From CALMZY01 sp052033915 (GTDB lineage Bacteria > Verrucomicrobiota > Kiritimatiellia > CAIQIC01 > JAGNIJ01), in NCBI GenBank assembly GCA_052033915.1, contig JBPOJF010000027.1:1-11994 (forward strand): a DNA stretch of 11,994 nt. Direction: 5' to 3'. Below the pieces are notes generated by a model. It ran no database searches and was not told the origin of the DNA. It saw only the letters and a program-made list of their open reading frames with translations. Positions 1 through 6,869 of this stretch are shown here, one piece after another. Position 1 is the first letter of the stretch. Every line of letters starts with the position of its first letter. A program made the position numbers and the translations under genes.

Positions 1-134
1 TCTTGCGGGGGGACGTTCCGAGCGGCGCGCCAGCGCCGCGAGGTACCCGGCATTGCATACGTCAACCGGGTTTGCTTTACTCTGGCCCCAGTACGGCGGT
101 TCGCACGAGGTTCAAGAGACACCGCCACCTACTC
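1..134. other. Non-coding stretch downstream of the efflux operon
   Basis: This lies after the stop of the last operon gene and runs to the window edge; I see no supportable gene. It contains three short perfect inverted repeats: 22-27 with 34-39 (GCGGCG/CGCCGC), 45-50 with 66-71 (ACCCGG/CCGGGT), and 95-100 with 121-126 (GGCGGT/ACCGCC). Any could form a small hairpin in the operon transcript, but none is followed by a T-run on the minus strand, so an intrinsic terminator cannot be claimed. Short open frames run off the edge on both strands without a convincing ribosome-binding site. Confidence 0.4.
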
Positions 135-1094
135 CTACTCGCCCGAGAAGTACATATCGATGCCGACAATGAGTGTGCGGGTGGATTCCCAGTCGTGGTC
201 TTTGTCCCAGATGACTTCCGGGTTGACGATGTAGAAGAGCCAATCCCTGTACAACGGGGCGCGCCAGGTGATGCCGGCGCGATAGCTGTCCATGACCCCG
301 CTGCCGCTCTTGTGGCCGGCCGCAACCAGCCGGGCGCCGATCATCTTGATCATATCGCTCCGGTCCCCCTGAAGGATGTACCCTGCGCTCAGCGCTTCGC
401 TCCACTCGACGCCTTCCGTCCCTTCGGTCCAGCGCGCGCCGGCGGCGGAACGGACAAAGGCCCTCGGATTCTCCCAGTACTCCACGGTCAGCGATGTCTT
501 CTCGCCGAAACCGTCGTCATCGCTGAGCCAGAACACCGATTGTTTGGGCTCGATGATCCAGCGTCCGGGCTCTATCCGGCGGCTCAATTGAACCTGCCCG
601 AAAAGCACCGGCGGCAACCGCCACTTGACGCCCGCCGCCGTGTCTAATCCGAGTTTCTTCACCCAGTCCACGGATTGCTTCACACCCACAAAGGTCGTCC
701 TCTTCTGATCCAGGGGGCTCTCGCCGGGAATCGAGTCGGGCGAGAAGTTGTTCACGAAGAGATGGAATCGCCGTTCGATGCGCGGCAAGTGCAGGTCCAC
801 CGAGTAATCGGGCTCGACCGAGAATTCCCGCACGCTGCCGGTTTTCACCTCGGTGCGCAGCGTCAGCCGGAACCTGGAATTGGTGTCCGACCCCTGGAAC
901 GGGTCCGCGCCGCCGATAATTTCGTCGAAGCGATTCACCGTGCTGTTCAGTTTCATGAACGTCCAGTCATGAAACCCGTCTATCCGCAGGACCGCGCCGG
1001 TCGCCGGCTCGGCGGGAGATTCGCCGGGAACGAGCAGGCCCAGAAACAGAACCGCCCAGACGGTCCGCGTGAGACTATGGAGTCGGCGGAGCAT
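135..1094 (-). CDS. Uncharacterised, probable outer-membrane beta-barrel protein; last gene of the efflux operon
   Basis: The product is 319 residues. I chose the ATG at 1094 because it begins a signal peptide: MLRR, then a hydrophobic core at about residues 11-22 (TVWAVLFLGLLV), then a polar stretch SPAEPATG where cleavage is likely. A longer frame starts at 1175 but would only add residues read across the preceding gene. The mature part has no further membrane helix. It shows alternating polar and hydrophobic strands with aromatic girdles (for example 75-101, 108-116, 154-170, 178-190, 199-216, 284-295, 304-316), as in outer-membrane barrels. Conserved-looking blocks are 'NSRFRLTLRTEV' (72-83), 'LHLPRIERRFHLFV' (101-114) and 'WLFYIVNPEVIWDKDHDW' (285-302). 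It ends in VGIDMYFSGE, close to but not a classical C-terminal aromatic barrel signal. The gene overlaps the channel gene by 20 nt, so translation is probably coupled. It resembles hypothetical barrel proteins I have seen in proteobacteria, but I can assign no substrate or function. Confidence 0.72.
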   Translation of the reverse strand: MLRRLHSLTRTVWAVLFLGLLVPGESPAEPATGAVLRIDGFHDWTFMKLNSTVNRFDEIIGGADPFQGSDTNSRFRLTLRTEVKTGSVREFSVEPDYSVDLHLPRIERRFHLFVNNFSPDSIPGESPLDQKRTTFVGVKQSVDWVKKLGLDTAAGVKWRLPPVLFGQVQLSRRIEPGRWIIEPKQSVFWLSDDDGFGEKTSLTVEYWENPRAFVRSAAGARWTEGTEGVEWSEALSAGYILQGDRSDMIKMIGARLVAAGHKSGSGVMDSYRAGITWRAPLYRDWLFYIVNPEVIWDKDHDWESTRTLIVGIDMYFSGE

Positions 1095-2478
1095 CCGTTT
1101 CCCAGCCGCCGCCCAGCGCCTTGTAGAGTTGCACGACGGCCAGAAGCTGGTTGAGCTGTGTCTGGGCAAGCGCATTCTGCGCCGGGAACAATTGCTGCTG
1201 CGCTTCCAGCACTTCGTAGTAGTCTGACTTGCCGGCTATGTAGCGCTCGGTCGACACCTTCACGGCGGTTTGCAGGGCGCTGACCGTGATATCCTGCTGA
1301 TCGCGCACCCCGGCCAGCTTCTCGCGGGTAATGAGCGCCGAAGCCACTTCCTGGAATGCGTTCAGGACCGTCTGTTCGTAGTCGAGCCGCGCTTCCTCGC
1401 GCGCGGCTTTCGCCTGGTCGAGCTGTGCCGTCAGTTTCCCGCCCTCAAACAACGGCCCGACCGCCGTCCCCCCCACGCTCCATGTCCTTTCGTTATCGGA
1501 TGAAAAGGCGTTGAGGTCCGGACTCACTTTCCCGTACAGACCCGTCAGGTCGAACTTCGGGAGAAAACGGGTCTGGGACACGCCCACCATCGCGTTTGCC
1601 GCGCGAAGCGTTTCCTCCGCTTGGAGGATGTCCGGACGACGCTCCAAAAGGGCGGAAGGGATCCCCGCAGGCACTTCCGGCGGCAATAACTGTTTCAAGA
1701 GGGTTGAACGACGCTCCACCGGCCCGGGGTTGCGGCCGAGCAGAACATTGACCTGGTTCTCCTTGAGGACGATCTGGCGCTCGAGTTCCGGGACATACGC
1801 GGACGTATTGGCCAGCGACGCCTGCGCGCGCGAGGTTTCCAGTTCCGAAGCCATACCGCCCTGGAACCGCTCCGTGAACACCCGCAGACTCTCGCCGAAG
1901 GAGTTTGTCGTCTGCCGGGCAATGTCGAGTTGCAGGTCGAGCGTGAGCAACTCGAAGTACGCCTGGGCCACGCCCGCGACCAGCGACAAAACAACCCCGC
2001 GCCGCGCCTGCTCCGTCGCCAGGTACTTCGACTGATCCGCCTCGTGCAGGCGCCTGAGCCGCCCCCACAAATCCACCTCCCAGCCGGCCGTCAACGCGGC
2101 GGACGAGGAGTTCTCGGTCAGCAGATTGGGATTGGCCGCGCCGGGAACCAGGCTGCGGTTTGCGCTGTACTGGTAACCGAACTGCGGAAAGAAGTTGCCG
2201 CGGGACTGCGCGGCGACCGCGCGCGCCTGCTCGAGCCGGCTGACGGCCTTGCGCAGGTCATAATTGGCGGCGAGCGCCTCGCGTATCAGCGCCGCCAGGT
2301 CCGGGTCCTTGTACACGTCCCACCACGGCATGTCGGCCAGCGACTTCTCCGTCGCCGACGGCGGCTGACCGCAATACGCGGACGGCGTGTCGATCGTCGG
2401 CCGGACATAGTTCGGGCCGACGGCACAGCCGGAGAGAAGAAGGGCACACGCCGAAATCCACGCTGTCTTCCGCCTCAT
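1075..2478 (-). CDS. NodT/OprM-family outer-membrane efflux channel lipoprotein
   Basis: This is the outer-membrane channel of a tripartite RND pump, carrying substrate from the periplasmic assembly out of the cell. The 467-residue product starts with a lipoprotein signal: MRRK, a hydrophobic stretch, and lipobox LLSGC with the modified cysteine at residue 18. The next residue is Ala, which fits outer-membrane sorting. After it comes AVGPNYVRP, the typical opening of this family. Two outer-membrane-efflux repeats follow. The first contains 'WEVDLWGRLRR' (133-143) and 'LLGRNPGP' (246-253). The second begins near 'LLERRPDILQAEETLRAAN' and ends with 'LYKALGGGW'. The length is normal. The start is fixed by a near-perfect Shine-Dalgarno, AGGAGGT, at 2486-2492, with 7 nt spacing, lying inside the 3' end of the pump gene. 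One base separates the pump stop from this ATG, and the 3' end overlaps the barrel gene. Confidence 0.97.
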   Translation of the reverse strand: MRRKTAWISACALLLSGCAVGPNYVRPTIDTPSAYCGQPPSATEKSLADMPWWDVYKDPDLAALIREALAANYDLRKAVSRLEQARAVAAQSRGNFFPQFGYQYSANRSLVPGAANPNLLTENSSSAALTAGWEVDLWGRLRRLHEADQSKYLATEQARRGVVLSLVAGVAQAYFELLTLDLQLDIARQTTNSFGESLRVFTERFQGGMASELETSRAQASLANTSAYVPELERQIVLKENQVNVLLGRNPGPVERRSTLLKQLLPPEVPAGIPSALLERRPDILQAEETLRAANAMVGVSQTRFLPKFDLTGLYGKVSPDLNAFSSDNERTWSVGGTAVGPLFEGGKLTAQLDQAKAAREEARLDYEQTVLNAFQEVASALITREKLAGVRDQQDITVSALQTAVKVSTERYIAGKSDYYEVLEAQQQLFPAQNALAQTQLNQLLAVVQLYKALGGGWETDAPPTP

Positions 2479-2479
2479 T

Positions 2480-5400
2480 TCAACGACCTCCTTCTGTCTC
2501 TGCCTTTATGTGTTTGTCCGAACCGCCCGCCCCCTTCTTCCTGCCCGAAATCTTCTCGATGAAGTAGAACATCGCGGGAATCAAAAAGATCGCAATGAAG
2601 CTCGCGGCAACCATTCCGCCAATCACCGCCGTGCCCATGATCCGGCGCGAGATCGCGCCGGAGCCGGTCGCGATCGCCAGCGGCACGCAGCCGAAGATGA
2701 ACGCGAACGACGTCATCAGGATCGGCCGCAGACGAATCCTCGCGCCTTCCAGCGCGGCATCCGTCAGCGACTTGCCCTGCTTCAGTTGCATCCGCGAGAA
2801 TTCGACGATCAGGATCGCGTTCTTGGCCGCGAGCCCGATCAGCATGATCAGACCGATCTGCGCGTAGATGTTCAACTCCATCCTCCGGAGCAGGAGGAAC
2901 ACGAACGCGCCGAACACGGCGATCGGGGTTCCGAGCAGCACGCTGAACGGCAGCGACCAGCTCTCGTACAGCGCGGCAAGGATCAGGAACACGAACACGA
3001 GCGACAGCGCGAAGACCACGCTCGCGGGCACGCCCTCCTGCGCGACCTTCTCCTGGTACGACATGCCCATGTAGTCGTAGCCCATTTCGGGCGGCATCGT
3101 TTCCGCGAAGACCTCCTCAAGCGCCTTCATCGCCTGCGCGGAGCTGTAGCCCTGCGCGGCCGAGGCGTTGATCTGGGCGCTGCGATAGAGGTTATACCGC
3201 ATCGTGAACTCGGGCCCGGACCGGGGCTCGCTCCGGATCAGGGCGTTGAGGGGAACCATGTCGCTGTTGGAGTTCCGCACGTAGAACTGGCCGAGGTTCT
3301 CGACGTGCGCGCGGTAATCCCCTTCCGCCTGAAGGAACACCTGCCACTGGCGGCCGAACCGGTTGAAGTAGTTCAGGAAGTAGCCGCCCATGAACGTCTG
3401 CAGGGTCATGTAGACATCGTTGAGGTTCACGCCCTGCGCAAGCGTCTTCTCGCGGTCAACATCCACGAACACCTGCGGAACAGAGGGAATGAATGTCGTC
3501 GAGACCTGGGCCAGTTCGGGCCGCTTCTGCGCGGCCGCGATGAACTTGTTGACGTTGGCGGCGAGGAACGAGATGTCCTTGCCGGCGCGATCCTCGAGGA
3601 TGAACGTCGCGCCGCCGGACGTGCCGACGCCGGGGATCGCCGGCGGCGAGAACGGGAACGCGATCGCCGCGGGAATCTGCTGCAACCGGCGGTACAGCTT
3701 GAACAGGATGACCTTGTACTGCTCCTCGAACGACGTGCGCTCCGCCCAATCCTTCAGCGTGACGAAGAAGGCCGCGCTGTACGTGCAGCTCACGCTGTTC
3801 AGCATGTTGAAGCCGGGGATGCTCGTGTAGTCCTTGATGCCCGGCAGATCCTGAAGAATGCCTTCGATCTCGCGGCACACTTCGTCCGTGCGCTGGAGAG
3901 AGGCGGCGTTCGGGAGTTGGACGTGGATGAAGAAGTAGCCCTGATCCTCCTCCGGCACGAAACCGCCCGGCAGCTTCGCGCCGAGCGCGACGGCCAAGGC
4001 GGCGAAGATCGCAAGGAACGCCAGGCTGAATACGGTCTTCCGGATCAGCCGTCCGCAGACGGCCACATAGCCGTTCGTCGCGCGGGTGAACATGCGGTTG
4101 AAACGGCCGAAGAAACGCGCCAGAGGCCCCTTCGATTCCTGCTTCGGACGGAGCAGGATCGAGGCGAGCGCCGGGCTCAACGTAAGCGCGTTGAACGCGG
4201 AGATCAGCACGGAGATCGCGGTCGTCACGGCGAACTGCTGGTACAGCTTGCCCGTGATGCCCGGGATGAACACCGTCGGCACGAACACCGCGGCCAGGAT
4301 CAGCGCGATGGCAACGACCGGTCCCGACACCTCCTCCATCGCCTTCAGCGTCGCCTCCCGGGGCGACAACCCTTTCTCGATGTGCGTCTCCACGGCTTCG
4401 ACGACGACGATCGCGTCGTCGACGACCAGTCCGATGGCCAGCACCAGGCCGAACAGAGACAGCGTGTTGATGGAAAACCCGAGCAGCGGGAAGAACGCAA
4501 ACGTGCCGATCAGCGATACGGGAACGGCGAGCAGCGGAATGAGCGTCGCGCGCCAGCCCTGGAGAAAGATGAAGACCACGAGGAGAACCAGCAGAAGGGC
4601 CTCGAACAACGTCGTGACGATTTCCTTGATGCCTTCGCTGACGGCAAGCGTGGTGTCCAGCGAAATCGCGTAGTCCATATCGGTCGGGAATCGCTCCTTC
4701 AACTGGGTCATCAGCTTCTTGATGCGGTTGGCGGTGTCGATGGCGTTGGAGCCGGGCATCTGGTAGATCCCGATGATGGCGCACGGCTTGCCGTTGAACC
4801 GGCCGACGCTGTTGTAGTAGCTGCTCCCGAACTCGACGCGCGCCACATCCTTGAGCTGCACCAGCGAGCCGTCGGGGTTCGCCCGCACGATGATTTCGCC
4901 GAATTCCTCCGGGGTCTGCAGGCGGCCCTGGGCGCGGACCGAGTAGGTGAACTCCTGCCCTTTGGGAACCGGCTCGCTGCCGATCTGCCCTGCGGGGTTC
5001 ACCTTGTTCTGGTTGTTCACCGCGCTCGCGATCTCGGAAATAGTGATGTTGAGCTTGGCAAGCTGGTCGGGCTTTACCCAGATCCGCATGGCGTACTGTC
5101 CGCCGCTCAGGATCTGGACATCGCCGACACCCGGCACGCGGCTGATCTGGTCGAGCATGTTGATCTGCGCGTAGTTGGCCATGAACAGCATGTCGTAGGT
5201 CTGATTCGGCGAGTACAGGTCCACCAGCAGGAGCGGAAGACCGTACGACTTCTTGATCGTAACGCCGTAGTTCTTCACCTCCGCCGGGAGCTGGGCCTCC
5301 GCCTGCCCCGCGCGCATCTGGCAGAGGATATGGTCCACGTTCGGGTCGGTCGCCAGGTCGAAGAAGACGTTCAGCGCCAGCGAGCCGTTGTTGGCGTTGA

Positions 5401-5641
5401 CCGAGTACATGTAGTTCATGTTGTCCACGCCGCTGAGCTGCTGTTCGATCGGCGTGGCGACGGATTGCTCGACCGTCAGCGCGTCCGCGCCCGTGTACGT
5501 GGTCTTGATGGAGATCTGCGGCGGGACGATGTTCGGAAACTGGGAGATAGGCAGGCCCAGCAGCGCAACAATACCGACGATCACCGTGACGATCGAGATC
5601 ACGATCGCCATGATCGGGCGGTTAATGAAGAATTTGGCCAT
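2480..5641 (-). CDS. RND-family (HAE1/AcrB-type) multidrug efflux inner-membrane pump
   Basis: This is a proton-antiport inner-membrane pump that takes up drugs or other amphiphiles, mainly from the periplasm, and passes them to the channel through the fusion protein. The 1053-residue length matches AcrB. The start at 5641 gives MAKFFINRPIMA, the canonical N-terminus with TM1 following; an upstream in-frame ATG at 5779 would add 46 atypical residues overlapping the fusion-protein gene. Proton-relay residues are present: Asp408-Asp409 in 'GLVLAIGLVVDDAIVVVE' (TM4), Lys940 in 'IGLAAKNAILIVEF' (TM10), and arginines 970/972 in 'RIRLRPILMTS'. Two large periplasmic loops (about 31-335 and 560-870) carry the porter and docking domains, including 'PGFNMLNSVS' (609-618), which corresponds to the AcrB switch-loop area with Phe611. 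It ends in a short polar, Lys-rich tail. The gene lies 5 nt after the fusion-protein stop. The substrate cannot be told from sequence, but HAE1 features and the absence of metal-pump features make a metal exporter unlikely. Confidence 0.98.
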   Translation of the reverse strand: MAKFFINRPIMAIVISIVTVIVGIVALLGLPISQFPNIVPPQISIKTTYTGADALTVEQSVATPIEQQLSGVDNMNYMYSVNANNGSLALNVFFDLATDPNVDHILCQMRAGQAEAQLPAEVKNYGVTIKKSYGLPLLLVDLYSPNQTYDMLFMANYAQINMLDQISRVPGVGDVQILSGGQYAMRIWVKPDQLAKLNITISEIASAVNNQNKVNPAGQIGSEPVPKGQEFTYSVRAQGRLQTPEEFGEIIVRANPDGSLVQLKDVARVEFGSSYYNSVGRFNGKPCAIIGIYQMPGSNAIDTANRIKKLMTQLKERFPTDMDYAISLDTTLAVSEGIKEIVTTLFEALLLVLLVVFIFLQGWRATLIPLLAVPVSLIGTFAFFPLLGFSINTLSLFGLVLAIGLVVDDAIVVVEAVETHIEKGLSPREATLKAMEEVSGPVVAIALILAAVFVPTVFIPGITGKLYQQFAVTTAISVLISAFNALTLSPALASILLRPKQESKGPLARFFGRFNRMFTRATNGYVAVCGRLIRKTVFSLAFLAIFAALAVALGAKLPGGFVPEEDQGYFFIHVQLPNAASLQRTDEVCREIEGILQDLPGIKDYTSIPGFNMLNSVSCTYSAAFFVTLKDWAERTSFEEQYKVILFKLYRRLQQIPAAIAFPFSPPAIPGVGTSGGATFILEDRAGKDISFLAANVNKFIAAAQKRPELAQVSTTFIPSVPQVFVDVDREKTLAQGVNLNDVYMTLQTFMGGYFLNYFNRFGRQWQVFLQAEGDYRAHVENLGQFYVRNSNSDMVPLNALIRSEPRSGPEFTMRYNLYRSAQINASAAQGYSSAQAMKALEEVFAETMPPEMGYDYMGMSYQEKVAQEGVPASVVFALSLVFVFLILAALYESWSLPFSVLLGTPIAVFGAFVFLLLRRMELNIYAQIGLIMLIGLAAKNAILIVEFSRMQLKQGKSLTDAALEGARIRLRPILMTSFAFIFGCVPLAIATGSGAISRRIMGTAVIGGMVAASFIAIFLIPAMFYFIEKISGRKKGAGGSDKHIKAETEGGR

Positions 5642-5646
5642 GACGG

Positions 5647-6753
5647 TTACTCGGCTTTCGGGGTTGCGGCATCGGCCGGCGCAAACGGCTGCACCGTCAC
5701 CAGCAGGCCATCCTTGACTTTCTGTACGCCCTCGACCACGACCTTCTCGCCGGGGTTGAGCCCCTTCCGGATGATCCACATCGAATCCACCTGCTCACCC
5801 GCGTCCACATTGCGGATCGTGACCCGGTTATCGTTGTCCACGACGGCGACCTGGTAACAGCCTTGCAGTTCCGTCACCGCGCGGGATGGAACCAGCAGGG
5901 CGCCCGTTTCCACCCCCACCCTGGCGCGAATACGCGCGAACTGGCCCGGCCGGAGCAGGAAGTCCGGATTCGGGAACGCGCCGGTCAACTTGATCGACCC
6001 GGTCCGCGGATCCAACTGCCGGTCCGCAGCCATCACCTTCCCTTTCTTCGGATAGCTCATTCCATTGGCCAGGATCAGTTCAAGCTCGATCTCCGGCAGG
6101 CCGTGTTCAGGCACTGTCTCCCCCTCCAGGAACTTCCGGATGAATTTCAGGTAGCCCTGTTCGCCGACGATGAAGTTCACCTTGATCGGATCCAACTGCG
6201 AGACCGTGGTCAGCGGACCGTAACCCGGACCCACGAGGTCGCCGAGACCGGGCGTGGCGATCGAGGCGATGCCGTCGATCGGCGAGGTGATTTTCGTGAA
6301 GTCCAGGTTAATCTGCGCGGCGTCCATCTGCGCCTTGGCCGCCAGATTCGCCTGGATCGCGTCATCCAGCGCCTCCTGACTGACGGCATTCTGCTTGACC
6401 AGCGGCGTCAGGCGCTTGACGTCCTGCTCCGTCTTGGTCAGATGGGCCTTCGTCTGGTCCAGCGTCGCCTGGAACGGGCGCGGATCGATCTCGAAGAGAA
6501 GATCGCCCGCTTTGACGAACTTGCCGTTCTCGTAAGCCTGCCTGATGAGGTAGCCGGACACCATCGCGCGGATATCCGCGTTGATGTTGCCGTCGAGCGT
6601 CCCGACCCACTGCGCGAAGATCGGGACATCCTTCTGAACCACCTCGACCACCTGAACAATCGGGGGTCCGAGCGGCGGAGGCTTGGGCATGCAACCTGCC
6701 AAAAGAAGAAAAGGGATCCCGACAGAGAAGAGCAGTCCGACATGCGATTTCAT
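5647..6753 (-). CDS. RND efflux periplasmic adaptor (membrane-fusion) lipoprotein, AcrA/MexA type
   Basis: This adaptor links the inner-membrane pump to the outer-membrane channel. The 368-residue product has a lipoprotein signal with lipobox LLLAGC and the lipid-bearing cysteine at 21, then a Pro-rich linker (MPKPPPLGPP). A split lipoyl-like domain follows: 'IRAMVSGYLIRQAYENGKFV' (61-80) with 'LLFEIDPRPFQA', and its second half near 'FTKITSPIDGIAS' (152-164). An alpha-helical hairpin lies between them (about 95-148, Ala/Gln/Lys-rich). The beta-barrel domain (about 185-275) contains 'LDPIKVNFIVGEQ' and 'RTGSIKLTGAFPNPDFLLRPGQFARI'. The membrane-proximal domain includes 'LLVPSRAVTE' (286-295). 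I prefer the ATG at 6753 over the in-frame GTG at 6759, because the strong Shine-Dalgarno GGAGGTGA ends 2 nt before that ATG and overlaps the GTG. It is the first gene of the operon. No TetR- or MarR-type regulator lies next to it within the window. Confidence 0.97.
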   Translation of the reverse strand: MKSHVGLLFSVGIPFLLLAGCMPKPPPLGPPIVQVVEVVQKDVPIFAQWVGTLDGNINADIRAMVSGYLIRQAYENGKFVKAGDLLFEIDPRPFQATLDQTKAHLTKTEQDVKRLTPLVKQNAVSQEALDDAIQANLAAKAQMDAAQINLDFTKITSPIDGIASIATPGLGDLVGPGYGPLTTVSQLDPIKVNFIVGEQGYLKFIRKFLEGETVPEHGLPEIELELILANGMSYPKKGKVMAADRQLDPRTGSIKLTGAFPNPDFLLRPGQFARIRARVGVETGALLVPSRAVTELQGCYQVAVVDNDNRVTIRNVDAGEQVDSMWIIRKGLNPGEKVVVEGVQKVKDGLLVTVQPFAPADAATPKAE

Positions 6754-6866
6754 GGTCACCTCCGGTATTCCCTCCTGCGCGAATGATTTATGCCTGAATC
6801 CTAATGACGAACGAATGTTGAACGATAAAAACCGATAGGGCCCTTCGTCATTTCGCTCCAGCGGCC
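6754..6866 (-). promoter_or_regulatory. AT-rich leader and probable promoter region of the efflux operon
   Basis: This 113-nt gap between pfk and the efflux operon is clearly more AT-rich than the flanking genes, as expected for a promoter. On the minus strand the Shine-Dalgarno for the fusion protein is at its 3' end. A weak -10-like CATAAA sits at 6787-6792, but the hexamer 17 nt upstream (TTCGTT, 6810-6815) is a poor -35, so the exact promoter is unresolved. The pfk 3' structure (see separate entries) occupies the right half. No clear operator palindrome for a repressor was found besides those repeats. Confidence 0.35.
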
Positions 6867-6869
6867 CTA
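6803..6869 (-). repeat. Two interleaved perfect inverted repeats (potential H-type pseudoknot)
   Basis: Besides the 7-bp repeat 6836-6842/6863-6869, a perfect 9-bp repeat joins AATGACGAA at 6803-6811 to TTCGTCATT at 6844-6852. The arms interleave: the right arm of the 9-bp repeat lies in the loop of the 7-bp repeat, and one arm of the 7-bp repeat lies in the loop of the 9-bp one. Read as minus-strand RNA, this gives stem 1 of 7 bp, a 10-nt loop, stem 2 of 9 bp, a 1-nt junction and a 24-nt loop, which is pseudoknot topology. The repeats are seen directly; folding and function are inference. Confidence 0.45.
6827..6869 (-). terminator. Possible intrinsic terminator of the phosphofructokinase gene
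   Basis: A perfect 7-bp inverted repeat, TAGGGCC (6836-6842) with GGCCCTA (6863-6869), surrounds a 20-nt loop. On the minus strand it is followed after 4 nt by five T's (6827-6831). The upstream arm includes the pfk TAG stop codon. The stem is GC-rich but short and the loop is long, so it may be weak. It may instead be part of the larger interleaved structure described at 6803-6869. Confidence 0.45.

Noticed and set aside
5642..5779. Upstream in-frame start for the RND pump
   Set aside because: It would add 46 residues of polar, Arg-rich sequence overlapping the fusion-protein gene; MAKFFINRP at 5641 is the canonical N-terminus.
2510..5857. A very long open frame (about 1115 codons) on the plus strand opposite the RND pump
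   Set aside because: It is the antisense of a well-identified pump and fusion-protein gene, is extremely rich in Arg, Glu, Asp and His with no domain, and is explained by high GC at third codon positions.
6754..6759. GTG start for the fusion protein two codons upstream of the ATG
   Set aside because: The GTG overlaps the Shine-Dalgarno itself, leaving no spacing; the ATG at 6753 is correctly spaced.
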